A stretch of 33,788 bases of DNA from Rubellimicrobium thermophilum DSM 16684 (GTDB lineage Bacteria; Pseudomonadota; Alphaproteobacteria; Rhodobacterales; Rhodobacteraceae): positions 83,440 through 117,227 of the forward strand of contig NZ_KE557323.1 in the NCBI RefSeq assembly GCF_000442315.1, read 5' to 3'. The notes below the pieces were generated by a model, which was not told where the DNA came from, searched no databases, and was given only the letters and a program-made list of their open reading frames with translations. The translations under genes were made by a program, and so were the position numbers. Shown here in pieces: positions 8,758 to 17,647 of this stretch (within the stretch, counting starts at the first letter, position 1; every line of letters starts with the position of its first letter).

Positions 8758-8771
8758 TATGGTATACCATA
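8758..8771. promoter_or_regulatory. 14-bp perfect palindrome, probable GntR operator
   Basis: TATGGTATACCATA is a perfect inverted repeat between the divergent DUF1185 and GntR genes. TGGT/ACCA half-sites are typical of FadR/FCD-type GntR operators, so the adjacent regulator is the likely binder. It falls where RNA polymerase would sit for the leftward operon, suggesting repression by occlusion with release by a pathway metabolite. Confidence 0.6.
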
Positions 8772-8785
8772 TTACAGTATGTCAA
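8762..8785 (-). promoter_or_regulatory. Candidate sigma-70 promoter of the leftward operon
   Basis: On the minus strand a perfect TTGACA (8780-8785) is followed after a short 15-bp spacer by TACCAT as the best -10 match. The -10 element overlaps the palindromic operator. The spacer is not ideal, so the exact -10 is uncertain. Confidence 0.35.
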
Positions 8786-8828
8786 CATGACATTGTCGCG
8801 CCGGTCCGCCGGTGCTAGGGATGCGAGC

Positions 8829-9512
8829 ATGGAGCCGATGCCGCTTGACGACCTCCGAATCGACAAGCCCCCGCAAACCCTGCGGGAAATCATTGCTGCG
8901 CGTCTTCGGGGTGCGATCATCGCCGGCCGCTTCCAATCCGGCGACCGCCTGGTGGAACGCTCGCTCTGCGACCAGCTCGGCGTGAGCCGCACGGTGGTGC
9001 GCGAGGTGCTGCGGACCCTGGAGGCCGAGGGGCTGGTCGAGACCCTGGCCAACAAGGGCCCCATCGTGGCGCGGCTTGACTGGCCCACGGCGCGGCAGAT
9101 CTACGAAATCCGCCTTCTCCTGGAGCAGGGGGCGGCCGCGGCCTGCGCCCGCCGCGCGGACCCGGAGGTCAAGGCAGATCTCAAGCAGGCGTTCGCCGCC
9201 ATCGAGAACGCTTCTGCCACAGGGGATCGTGCCGCGCTCCTGTCGGCCACCACGGGCTTCTACGAGATCATCTTCCGGACCGCCGGGCACGAGATCGCCT
9301 GGGACATCGTGCAGCGTCTCAATGGCCGGATCAGTCGGCTGCGCGCCCTGACGCTGGCCACGCGTGAGCGCCAGGTCTCGGGACCCGCGCGCATCGCCCG
9401 GATCTGTGAGGCCATTCTTGTGAATGACCCGGAGGCTGCCGCCACCGCCGTGCGGGAGCATCTGACCGAGGCGGCCGAGATCGCGCGCCGCCTGCTCGAT
9501 GCCGAGGCATAG
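8829..9512 (+). CDS. GntR-family (FCD subfamily) transcriptional regulator
   Basis: Predicted 227-aa DNA-binding regulator. The N-terminal winged helix covers about residues 15-80 (LREIIAARLRGAIIAGRF, then GVSRTVVREVLRTLEAEGL), and the C-terminal all-helical FCD ligand domain runs from about 88 to 215, with ASTGDRAALLSATTGFYEII and a late EHLTEAAEIARRLL helix. Start ATG 8829 has an AGGG site eight bases upstream; an in-frame ATG at 8787 is the alternative. It is transcribed divergently from the nine-gene catabolic/transport operon and most likely represses it through the palindrome at 8758-8771. FCD domains sense small carboxylates, often with a bound metal. The inducer here is unknown. Confidence 0.93.
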   Translation: MEPMPLDDLRIDKPPQTLREIIAARLRGAIIAGRFQSGDRLVERSLCDQLGVSRTVVREVLRTLEAEGLVETLANKGPIVARLDWPTARQIYEIRLLLEQGAAAACARRADPEVKADLKQAFAAIENASATGDRAALLSATTGFYEIIFRTAGHEIAWDIVQRLNGRISRLRALTLATRERQVSGPARIARICEAILVNDPEAAATAVREHLTEAAEIARRLLDAEA

Positions 9513-9595
9513 TGCGCCGGATGCGCGCTCGCCGGACTGTCCGGGGAATCGTCATGGACATTTCCGGGCCAGACGCCGGAGGCGGGAACGGCCGT

Positions 9596-11059
9596 TCACG
9601 GGCCCGGATCCCGGAACCAGCAGGCCCGCGGCACGCGCAGCGCCCGGAAGGTCTGGCCCTCATGGGCGCCTTCGGGGGCGGGCCAGGCCTCGATCAGCGT
9701 CCAGCCGGGCGCCCCCTCCCGGCAGGCGGGGTCGGCGCTGCTGTCGGTGAGATAGAGCACATCCGACCCGTCCCCCGGTGTCAGGGCATGGCGCTGGGCA
9801 TAGTAATGGGCAGGCGGACCGGGCAGCGGTTCGGCCGCGATCGCGAAGGGCGCCCCGCGCAGCGTGTGGAACAGATCCGCCAGCAGGTCGCGCCGGGCGG
9901 CGACGATCGTCCCGAGGCCCTGGGCCTGCGCTACCTCCGCCGCATGGAGGCTGACCGCGGAACGGCCCATCCAGCGGGCGAGCAGCAGATCGCCCGAAGG
10001 GGTGCGGAGACGGTCGGCCAGGGCCGCGGCGAGGGGGAGTGCCAGGCAGAGCCCGATGTTGATCCCGAGCGCCGCCCTCCGCCAGAGGGGGCGATGGACG
10101 AGCGCGGCGGCGCCCAGAAGCGCCACGCCCGGATAGGCTGCGGCTGCCCAGTTGGCATTGGCCCCCGCCCACAGCGCCTGGCCGGAGACGATCAGCAGGA
10201 CCGGGGCCGACAGCAACGCCGCATAGGCCCCCGGAAAGCGCCGCGCCCGCGGCAGAGCCAGCGCCCAGGCCGCGAACAGGACAGGGCCCCCGGCGGCGAA
10301 CTGGGCCCCCAGAAAGCCCGTCAGATCGGCCCAGCGCAGGCCCCCCGCCTGACCCCAGTCGGCATTGTAGGCGGTATGCGTCAGCGTGACGAAGCCGTTC
10401 TGCGCATTCCACCACAGATTCGGCGCCAGAACGGCCAGCGCGGCAATCCCCCCCAGCGCGGCATCGCGCGGACGCAGCCGCGCCTGCGGCAGCAGGACCG
10501 CGGCGAGAGCCAGGCCGGGGAGAACGAACAGCATCGCGTATTTCGCGAGCATCCCCGCCCCGATCGCCGCCCCCCACAACAGCGCCCTCACCGCCGAGGG
10601 CCGCGCGGCGAGGCGCAGCTGGAGCAGCGCAGCGAGCGCGACGAAGAACAGCAGCGGCGTGTCGGCCGAGGCAAGCAGGCTGCCCACGCCGACAAGGGGC
10701 AGGCTGGCATACAGCACCCCCGCGAGCGCGCCTGTCCGCGCATCCCACAGCCGCGCGCCGAGCGCCATGACGACGAGCGCTGTCCCCGCATGCAGGAGCG
10801 GCAGCGGCAGCCGCACCCAGAAGGCCCCGTCACCGCCGAGGGCGGTCGAGAGGCCGATCAGCCAGCCGATGAGGGGCGGCTTGGAATAGTAGCCCCAGGC
10901 CGGCTCCTGCCCCCAGAGCCAGTATTGCGCGTCGTCCACGAACAGGTCGCGCGCATCCAGGGGCAGCCACAGCACCCGCCAGAGCGTGAGCGCGAGGATC
11001 GCGCCGAGGGCAAGGCGGACGGGGCGGAAGACGGGGCGGGAGGAAAGGGGAGGCGCCAT
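9596..11059 (-). CDS. GT39-like membrane glycosyltransferase (ArnT/PMT-like)
   Basis: Predicted 487-aa polytopic inner-membrane protein of the PMT/ArnT glycosyltransferase group, which transfers sugars from polyprenyl-phosphate donors on the periplasmic side. The first membrane span is followed by a periplasmic loop DDAQYWLWGQEPAWGYYSKP (about residues 37-56), the characteristic Asp-Asp plus WGYYSKPP motif, then PLIGWLIGLSTAL and roughly ten further hydrophobic spans. A soluble C-terminal domain from about 380 lacks clear motifs. It starts at 11059, 41 bp after the aldo/keto reductase stop. Location at the end of a sugar import operon is unusual and may be chance co-transcription. It ends convergently with the GntR gene, 83 bp away. 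Confidence 0.88.
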   Translation of the reverse strand: MAPPLSSRPVFRPVRLALGAILALTLWRVLWLPLDARDLFVDDAQYWLWGQEPAWGYYSKPPLIGWLIGLSTALGGDGAFWVRLPLPLLHAGTALVVMALGARLWDARTGALAGVLYASLPLVGVGSLLASADTPLLFFVALAALLQLRLAARPSAVRALLWGAAIGAGMLAKYAMLFVLPGLALAAVLLPQARLRPRDAALGGIAALAVLAPNLWWNAQNGFVTLTHTAYNADWGQAGGLRWADLTGFLGAQFAAGGPVLFAAWALALPRARRFPGAYAALLSAPVLLIVSGQALWAGANANWAAAAYPGVALLGAAALVHRPLWRRAALGINIGLCLALPLAAALADRLRTPSGDLLLARWMGRSAVSLHAAEVAQAQGLGTIVAARRDLLADLFHTLRGAPFAIAAEPLPGPPAHYYAQRHALTPGDGSDVLYLTDSSADPACREGAPGWTLIEAWPAPEGAHEGQTFRALRVPRACWFRDPGP

Positions 11060-11100
11060 CCCCGGTCCCTTAGGGCCGTGCCGCCCGCCCGGCAAGCGCC

Positions 11101-11926
11101 CTATTCGAACACCGCCGGATCGGGACCGCAGCGTTCCCCGGTTCCGAGCGCGGTGATGGCGGCGATCTCCTCGGCCGTCAGCGGGGCGGCCTGCAGCACG
11201 GCCAGATTGGCGGCGATCCGGCCGGGATCCTGCGACCGCGGGATCACCGACAGGCCCCGGTCGAGATGCCAGCGCAGGATCACCTGGGCCGGGGTCAGGC
11301 CGGTGCGGGCGGCGATCGCCCGGATGGGCGGGGCGTCGAAGCTGCGCCCCTCGCCCAGGGGGGGTCCAGCTCTGGGTGACGATGCCGCGGGCCGTCATCG
11401 CCGCATGCAGGGCCGTCTGGGGCAGGCGGGGATTGATCTCGATCTGGTTGAGGACCGGCCGCACGCCGGTCTCGGCCTCGAGCCGGTCGATCTGGGCGGC
11501 GTCGAAGTTCGAGACGCCGATGGACAGCGCCCGCCCCTCCTCGCGCAGGCGGATCATCGCCCGCCAGGTCTCCACATAGAGATCCTTCGCCGGGCAGGGC
11601 CAGTGGATCAGCAGCAGATCCACATGATCGAGCCCGAGCCGCGCCAGGCTGGCCTCGGCCGCGCGCAGGGTGCGGTCATGGCCCTGTTCGCTGTTCCAGA
11701 TCTTGGTCGTGACGAAAAGCTCCTCGCGCGGGATGCCGCTGTCGCGCAGGCCGCGGCCGAGCCCCGCCTCGTTGCCGTAGATCGCCGCGCCGTCGAACAG
11801 CCGGTAGCCGGCGCGCGCGGCCGTCGCGACCACCTCGGCGGCACGGTCCTCGGGGATCTGCCACAGGCCGAAGCCGAATTGCGGGATCGACCGGCCGTCA
11901 TGGAAGGAAAGACGCGGCTGGATCAT
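11101..11926 (-). CDS. Aldo/keto reductase (frameshifted as sequenced)
   Basis: Predicted NADPH-dependent aldo/keto reductase, 274 aa if repaired. The catalytic tetrad is visible: D45 and Y50 in FDGAAIYGNE, K75 in VTTKIWN, and H108 in LLIHWP. The frame breaks at a run of seven G (11358-11364). Six G would give SWTPLGEGRSFDAPP in the correct frame, continuing to LRWHLDRGLSVIPRSQD (the cofactor-binding region) and the stop at 11101. As written, the first frame runs on and merges with the GT39-like gene into a meaningless 776-codon frame. The start has a good AGGAAAGGA site. It lies 44 bp after the ATPase gene and probably oxidises or reduces the imported sugar or polyol (inference). Confidence 0.85.
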
Positions 11927-11970
11927 GGATATCCTTTCCTGTTCGGAAGGGAGCGGCGCGGCAGGCTCTC

Positions 11971-13044
<1,074 letters not shown>

Positions 13045-13057
13045 CCCTGGAACGGCG

Positions 13058-13081
13058 CCCCCCGGCACGGCGGCCGGGGGG
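13058..13081 (-). other. Intercistronic GC stem-loop between binding protein and ATPase genes
   Basis: CCCCCCGGC (13058-13066) pairs perfectly with GCCGGGGGG (13073-13081) around a six-base loop. There is no T-run after it on the minus strand, so it is not a classical terminator. Its position just after the solute-binding protein gene fits the known habit of such hairpins to protect the upstream message and give more binding protein than ATPase. That role is inference. Confidence 0.55.
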
Positions 13082-13117
13082 GCGGATGGACGGGGGCGGT
13101 TTCCCCCCCCTTGCGGA

Positions 13118-14563
13118 TCATTCGAGCGGCGGCAGCCCGACCGAGGCCCGATAGGCGGCAAGCTGGCTTTCGCGACCGAATTCGTCGGTCAGACGGTTCC
13201 ATTCCGCCGCGATCGTGTCGAGGGCCTGCTGCGGCTCCACCTCGCCGGCGAGGGCCTTGGACAGTTCGATCTCCAGCACCTCGGTATAGGAGAAGAAGCC
13301 CGGCAGACGCAGGTCGAGCGCCACATTGGGCGCATCGAGCGAGGCGCGCTGGGCCCCCAGATAGGAGGCGGCCTCTTCCTCGGTGAAGATGGAGGACCAG
13401 GCCTCCAGATTGTCGTAATGGCTGAAGCGGTAGGGGTTGACCCCCGAATTCGCCGTCACGATGGCCTTGCCCGAAACCTCGGGGCTGATCACCGTGGCGA
13501 CGAAATCCCAGGCTGCCTCCTGGTTACGGCTGTCGGCGGGCACGCCGAGCTGCCAGCCGCCGAAGGCGAGGAAGGGCGAATGCACCACCTCGGGGAAGCT
13601 GTCCCACTGACCGGTGACATGGTTCCAGATCTCGGTCGATCCGGGCAGCATGGCGGTGCGGACGGTGCCTTCGGCGGCCTCGCCGCCCTCGGTCGCGCGC
13701 AGCACGCCCGAATCGGCCCAGTCCACATTCATCGCCACCGTGCCGCCGGCATAGAGCGGGCGCACATCGCCCGATCCGTTGTTGAGCGCGCCGGGCGGGT
13801 TGAACTGGAGCAGGTCCTTGTATTCCTCGAGCGCGCGCAGCCAGCCCGGATTGTTGATCTGGGCATCCATCGTCTCGGGATCGAAGAACATGGAGCCGGG
13901 ATTGTCCGGATGATTGGTGTAGCTGGCGGCGTGGCTGAAGAAATACCAGAACTGCTGGCCGCCGCGGCGATAGGCCTCGGCCGTGCCGTACAGTCCTTCT
14001 TCGGGCCGGGTGAAGAATTCGGCCTGGTCGCGATATTCGGCCCAGGTCCGCGGCGGGGCGAGCGGATAGCCGTAGCGCGCCTCGAAGGCGGCCTGCTCCT
14101 CGGGGTCCTCGAGCAGATCGGCCCGCAGGTTGAGCATGTGCATGTCGCCGTCCATGGTGGCGGACTTCACCTCGCCATCCCAGACCATCAGGCGCTCGCG
14201 GTAGGTCGGGTGGATATCCTCCCAGTCGAGGCCCTCCTGCATCGCGGCGGGCATGGTGGACAGGAAGGGCGCGAAGTCCGGCAGCCAGGCGGGCACGAAG
14301 CCGATGACATCGAAATCGCCCGTCTGCTGGGACATGGCGGTGAGGAACTTGGGATAGAGCTCGCCGAAGGGGAACTCGATGACGTTCACCTGGCCGCAGG
14401 TGCGGGCTTCCCAGACCTCGGCCGCGGCGGCCAGCGCCGAGGCGATGGCCGGGCCGTTCTGGGTGGACACATTCAGCGTCACGCCCGAATAGTCGGGCGA
14501 GCACTGGGCGGCGGCCATGCCGCCCAGAGGCAGCAGCGCCGCGCTCAGCAGAAGTCTTCTCAT
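13118..14563 (-). CDS. Carbohydrate ABC transporter substrate-binding protein
   Basis: Predicted 481-aa periplasmic binding protein of the bacterial extracellular solute-binding family 1 type. Residues 1-19 form a signal peptide (MRRLLLSAALLPLGGMAAA) and the mature protein starts QCSPDYSGVTLNV. A pair of cysteines (Q-C-S near residue 21 and TCGQVN near 56) may form a disulfide. Sugar-binding-like features include the Trp/Tyr-rich GGQQFWYFFSHAASYTN region and the PFLAFGGWQLGV segment followed by WDFVATVISPE, a family hallmark. The start is supported by GGGAGGAG. It lies 19 bp after the second permease gene. The long, Trp-rich sequence fits a sugar or polyol ligand; its identity is unknown. Confidence 0.92.
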   Translation of the reverse strand: MRRLLLSAALLPLGGMAAAQCSPDYSGVTLNVSTQNGPAIASALAAAAEVWEARTCGQVNVIEFPFGELYPKFLTAMSQQTGDFDVIGFVPAWLPDFAPFLSTMPAAMQEGLDWEDIHPTYRERLMVWDGEVKSATMDGDMHMLNLRADLLEDPEEQAAFEARYGYPLAPPRTWAEYRDQAEFFTRPEEGLYGTAEAYRRGGQQFWYFFSHAASYTNHPDNPGSMFFDPETMDAQINNPGWLRALEEYKDLLQFNPPGALNNGSGDVRPLYAGGTVAMNVDWADSGVLRATEGGEAAEGTVRTAMLPGSTEIWNHVTGQWDSFPEVVHSPFLAFGGWQLGVPADSRNQEAAWDFVATVISPEVSGKAIVTANSGVNPYRFSHYDNLEAWSSIFTEEEAASYLGAQRASLDAPNVALDLRLPGFFSYTEVLEIELSKALAGEVEPQQALDTIAAEWNRLTDEFGRESQLAAYRASVGLPPLE

Positions 14564-14582
14564 GATCTCCTCCCTTGTCGGA

Positions 14583-15603
14583 TCACTTGATCGAGCCGGA
14601 CAGCAGGCCGGAGCGCATCATCCGGCCCAGGATCGTCGCCACCACCACCATCGGCAGGATGGCGATCAGCGCCGCCACCGAGATGGCCCACCATTCGTCG
14701 CCGCGGCTCGAATTCTGGCCGGCGATGAGGATCGGCAGGGTCTGCCATTTTCCGGTGGTCAGCAGCAGCGCGAACAGGAATTCGTTCCAGACGAAGGCCA
14801 GCACGATCATCGAGGTTGCGATCAGGCCGGGCCGGGCCATCGGCAGCACGATCTGGAAGAAGATGCGCATCCGCCCGATATCGTCCACGAGGGCGGCCTC
14901 CTCGACCTCGAGCGGGACGGTCGAGAGGAAGTCGCGCATCAGCCAGACGGCGAAGGGCAGGCCGAAGGCCGTGTAGACCAGGACCATGCCGGTGAAGCTG
15001 TCGAGCAGCGGCAGGCCGAGGCGGCCGATCTCGGGCATAGAGCAGGTAGATCGCGAAGGCCGAGACGATCGGCGGGAAGATGCGCTGCGAGACGAACCAG
15101 AAGGTCACGTCGTCATTGCCCAGGACCGGGCCGGGCAGGGGCAGGCGGTTGAGCCAGACCGATAGGGCCAGCGCCAGGACCAGGACGATCAGCAGGGCAT
15201 GGGGCGGGCGCAGTGCCGTGAAGACATCGAGCAGGATGAAGCCTCCGATCGCGGCGACCGCGAAGGCGACCCCTGCCAGAAGCCGCACCCGGAAGCGGAA
15301 CCGCACCAGCGCATAGGCCGCCATCGTGCCGAGAAACACCGACAGGGCCGTGGCGGTCAGCGAGATGAGGATCGAGCTGACCACCGGTGCCCGGAAATCC
15401 CCCCGCAGTCCCGCAAAGGCATCCCGGAAGGCCTGGAGCGTCGGCTCGAAATCGACGAAGGGCAGATAGGTCGGCCCCTGCGAGACCGCCAGCGGCGGCT
15501 TGAAGGCCGTGATCACCACCCAGTAGAGCGGAAAGGCCGCAACGAACAGCCAGATCAGGCAGAAGGCCAGACCGGCCAGGCGGAGGCCGCGATTCTCGGT
15601 CAT
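14583..15603 (-). CDS. Sugar ABC permease, MalG-like with extra membrane segments (frameshifted)
   Basis: Predicted second permease, 339 aa if repaired. As sequenced it breaks at a G triplet (15033-15035): removing one G changes YLLYARDRPP to YLLYAEIGRLGLPLLDSF and joins the two halves. The EAA coupling loop is EVEEAALVDDIGRMRIFF. I count about eight hydrophobic spans, against six in MalG: two additional ones (LLAGVAFAVAAIGGFILLDV and ALLIVLVLALALSVWLN) sit between the second span and the conserved GNDDVTFWFVSQRIFPP segment. The start ATG (15601-15603) overlaps the TGA of the first permease gene. The indel is probably a sequencing error because coding character is preserved on both sides. Confidence 0.85.
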
Positions 15604-16487
15604 GCGACCCTCCGCACGATGCGGTTCGCCAGCGCCAGATAGAGCGTGCCGAAGACGATCACCACGAAGAGAAAGAGGAAGGAGAGGGCCGAGGTGAGGC
15701 CCAGATTGAACTTCTTGAACCCCTCGTTGTAGGCGAAGAGGGTGAGCGTCTCGGTCGCGGTGCCGGGGCCGCCGCCGGTCAGCACGAAGACCGTGTCGAT
15801 GATCTTGAACCCCTCGATCAGGCGGATGAACACCACCGCCACCGACAAGGGCAGCAGCATCGGGAAGGTGATCCCCCAGAACCGCCGCCACGGGCCGATA
15901 TCGTCGACGCGCGCGGCCTCGAACACCTCCTGCGGCAGACCCTGGAGGCCGGCCAGCATCAGTAGCGTCACGAAGGGCGTCCACTGCCAGATGTCGATCA
16001 CGGCCAGCACCATCAGGGCCGGCCATTTCTCGGTCAGGAAGGGCACGAAGGCAAAGCCCATCGCCCCCAGCGCATCATTCACCGGACCGAGATAGGGGTG
16101 AAAGATCATCCGCGCGATCAGCGCCACACCGACCGGCGCCAGGAACATCGGCAGCAGGAAGACGATGCGGTAGAGCGCCGTGCCGGGCAGGTTCTGATGC
16201 AGCGCCAGCGCCAGCAGGAAACCCAGGACATACTGGAAGGCCACCGAGACGAAGGTGATCAGCGCCGTCGTCCAGATCGCCCCCCAGAAGCGCGCCGAGG
16301 AGGCGATCTGCACATAGTTGTCCAGGCCCACGAAACGCGGCGGCGTCGGCGGCACGATCCGCACCGTCTGGAAGCTGACCGTCAGGGCATAGATCAGCGG
16401 AAAGAGCGAGACCGCCAGCACGACCAGGAAGGCCGGCCAGATGAACAGATGCTTGATGCCGTCCGAACGCCCCGGCGACGTCTCCAT
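15600..16487 (-). CDS. Sugar ABC transporter permease, MalF/UgpA type
   Basis: Predicted 295-aa inner-membrane permease. The first span is at about residues 13-36 (LFIWPAFLVVLAVSLFPLIY), followed by the periplasmic loop with FVGLDNYVQI, then a six-span core. The EAA loop reads EVFEAARVDDIGPWRRFWGI and is followed by VFVLTGGGPGTATETLTLFAY, a diagnostic stretch of MalF/UgpA-type permeases. The start has a purine-rich GGGGAGAGG just upstream. It is the first gene of the leftward sugar operon, behind the operator-bearing region shared with the MBL-fold gene. Confidence 0.94.
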   Translation of the reverse strand: METSPGRSDGIKHLFIWPAFLVVLAVSLFPLIYALTVSFQTVRIVPPTPPRFVGLDNYVQIASSARFWGAIWTTALITFVSVAFQYVLGFLLALALHQNLPGTALYRIVFLLPMFLAPVGVALIARMIFHPYLGPVNDALGAMGFAFVPFLTEKWPALMVLAVIDIWQWTPFVTLLMLAGLQGLPQEVFEAARVDDIGPWRRFWGITFPMLLPLSVAVVFIRLIEGFKIIDTVFVLTGGGPGTATETLTLFAYNEGFKKFNLGLTSALSFLFLFVVIVFGTLYLALANRIVRRVA

Positions 16488-16535
16488 CCTCTCCCCCCCC
16501 CGGATCCGTCGGTTGCAGACAGGATGACGGCAGTT

Positions 16536-16550
16536 CTTGCCTCAGGCAAG
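16536..16550. promoter_or_regulatory. Perfect 7-1-7 inverted repeat upstream of the sugar permease operon
   Basis: CTTGCCTCAGGCAAG is a perfect inverted repeat with a single central base, too tight to fold as a hairpin. It lies between the RpiR-type operator at 16558 and the start of the first permease gene (16487). It may be an operator for a second regulator, as no matching copy was noticed elsewhere in the window. Confidence 0.4.
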
Positions 16551-16557
16551 CAGAAAA

Positions 16558-16572
16558 TGTAGCCTGACTACA
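16558..16572. promoter_or_regulatory. Probable RpiR operator 1 (TGTA-N7-TACA)
   Basis: TGTAGCCTGACTACA is an inverted repeat with TGTA/TACA half-sites seven bases apart, extended by A/T to ATGTAG-N5-CTACAT. HexR and related RpiR-family regulators recognise TGTA-N7-TACA sites, and an RpiR gene is encoded 1.1 kb away. It sits 70 bp before the first permease gene. Confidence 0.6.
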
Positions 16573-16684
16573 TGAAATCCATCATCGCCAGCAGGGATTC
16601 CCAAGAGACCTCAAGAATTTCTCGGGATTCTCTCATGAAAAGCGACATATGGTGGCGGAATTTTCCACTTTTGCCTGACATGTG

Positions 16685-16699
16685 AGTAGTCTGACTACA
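16685..16699. promoter_or_regulatory. Probable RpiR operator 2
   Basis: AGTAGTCTGACTACA differs from the TGTA-N7-TACA form at one outer base. It shares the 13-bp stretch CTGACTACATGAA exactly with operator 1, so the pair is a direct repeat 127 bp apart, about twelve helical turns, which would allow looping. It lies 74 bp before the MBL-fold gene. Confidence 0.55.
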
Positions 16700-16772
16700 T
16701 GAAGGGCCGGTGCAGACGATCGATCCCGGGCCGAAGGCGAGCCCGGGCCGACAGGGCAGCAGGGGGGGCAGG

Positions 16773-17642
16773 ATGATCCTCGCACGCAGGCAGGCAGCCG
16801 CCTGGGACAGTCCGGGCCGCGCCGGGCTGACCTGGCTCGGGCAGGCCGGATTCTGGATCGACACGGGGCATCACCGCCTCCTGATCGACCCCTATCTGTC
16901 CGACAGCCTGGCCCGCAAATATGCCGGACGGCGGCATGACCACCGGCGGATGATGCCTCCGCCCATCACCCCCGAGGCCCTGCCGCGGCCCGATCTCGTG
17001 CTCGTCACCCATGCCCATACCGATCACATGGATCCCGACACGCTCGGCCCCCTGGCGGCGCGCTGTCCCGATCTGCCCTTCGTGGTGCCGGCCGCCTGCG
17101 AGGCGATCGCGCGGGAGCGGATCGGGGCCGGGGCACGGCTCGTCCTCGTGGATGCGGGCGAGCGGATCGAGCCGTTGCCGGGGTTGCGTCTGACCGTCCT
17201 GCCCGCCGCCCATGAGACGCGCGATACCGATGCGCAGGGCCGGCACCTGTTCCTGGGCTATGCCGTCGGCTTCGCGGACACGATCCTCTATCATTCCGGC
17301 GACTGCGTGCCCTTCGCGGGGCTGGAGGGACTGCTGTGCGATCTGTCGCCCGGAATCGTGCTGCTGCCCGTCAACGGCCGCGATGCAGCCCGGCGGGAGG
17401 CAGGCATTCCCGGCAACTTCACACTGGAGGAGGCCGTCGCCCTGGCGCAGAAGGCCGGTGCGGCCGTCCTCGTGCCGCATCACTTCGGTCTGTTCGCCTT
17501 CAATACCTGCGAGCCGGCGGCCATCGACAGGCTGGCGGCGGTCACGGACCGGCCTGCGATCCTGCGGCCCCGGCCGGGCGAGACCCTGCACCCCCGGCAG
17601 GAGCCGGACGCCGCGGGCATGCCCCTCCTTCCCGGCCGCTGA
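16773..17642 (+). CDS. MBL-fold metallohydrolase, UlaG-like lactonase candidate
   Basis: Predicted 289-aa metallo-beta-lactamase-fold hydrolase. After WLGQAGFWIDTGHHRLLIDP (residues 21-40) comes the metal-binding THAHTDHMD motif with H80, H82, D84 and H85, later HETRDTDAQGRHLFLGYAV, YHSGDCVPF and PHHFGLFAFNT with further metal ligands. The opening and the lone-domain architecture resemble UlaG, the L-ascorbate-6-phosphate lactonase, so hydrolysis of a sugar lactone (phosphate) is plausible but not proven. ATG 16773 follows a G-rich GGGGGGGCAGG. An upstream in-frame ATG (16710) is less likely. It is divergent from the sugar ABC operon and stops only five bases before the convergent RpiR frame. 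Confidence 0.87.
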   Translation: MILARRQAAAWDSPGRAGLTWLGQAGFWIDTGHHRLLIDPYLSDSLARKYAGRRHDHRRMMPPPITPEALPRPDLVLVTHAHTDHMDPDTLGPLAARCPDLPFVVPAACEAIARERIGAGARLVLVDAGERIEPLPGLRLTVLPAAHETRDTDAQGRHLFLGYAVGFADTILYHSGDCVPFAGLEGLLCDLSPGIVLLPVNGRDAARREAGIPGNFTLEEAVALAQKAGAAVLVPHHFGLFAFNTCEPAAIDRLAAVTDRPAILRPRPGETLHPRQEPDAAGMPLLPGR

Positions 17643-17647
17643 CGGCT

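Noticed and set aside
9532..9544. CCGGACTGTCCGG as a possible terminator between gntR and the GT39-like gene
   Set aside because: Five-base stem, three-base loop, no T-run on either strand. Too weak to call.
9596..11926. 776-codon minus-strand frame joining the aldo/keto reductase to the glycosyltransferase
   Set aside because: The join arises only after the frameshift in the G run at 11358-11364; the linker between the two is an out-of-frame reading of the reductase end. It is not a fusion protein.
16568..16680. Small minus-strand ORF ending KFRHHMSLFMRESREILE and further, with its stop inside operator 1
   Set aside because: No ribosome-binding site, it lies in the divergent control region, and its stop is part of the operator. 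Probably chance.
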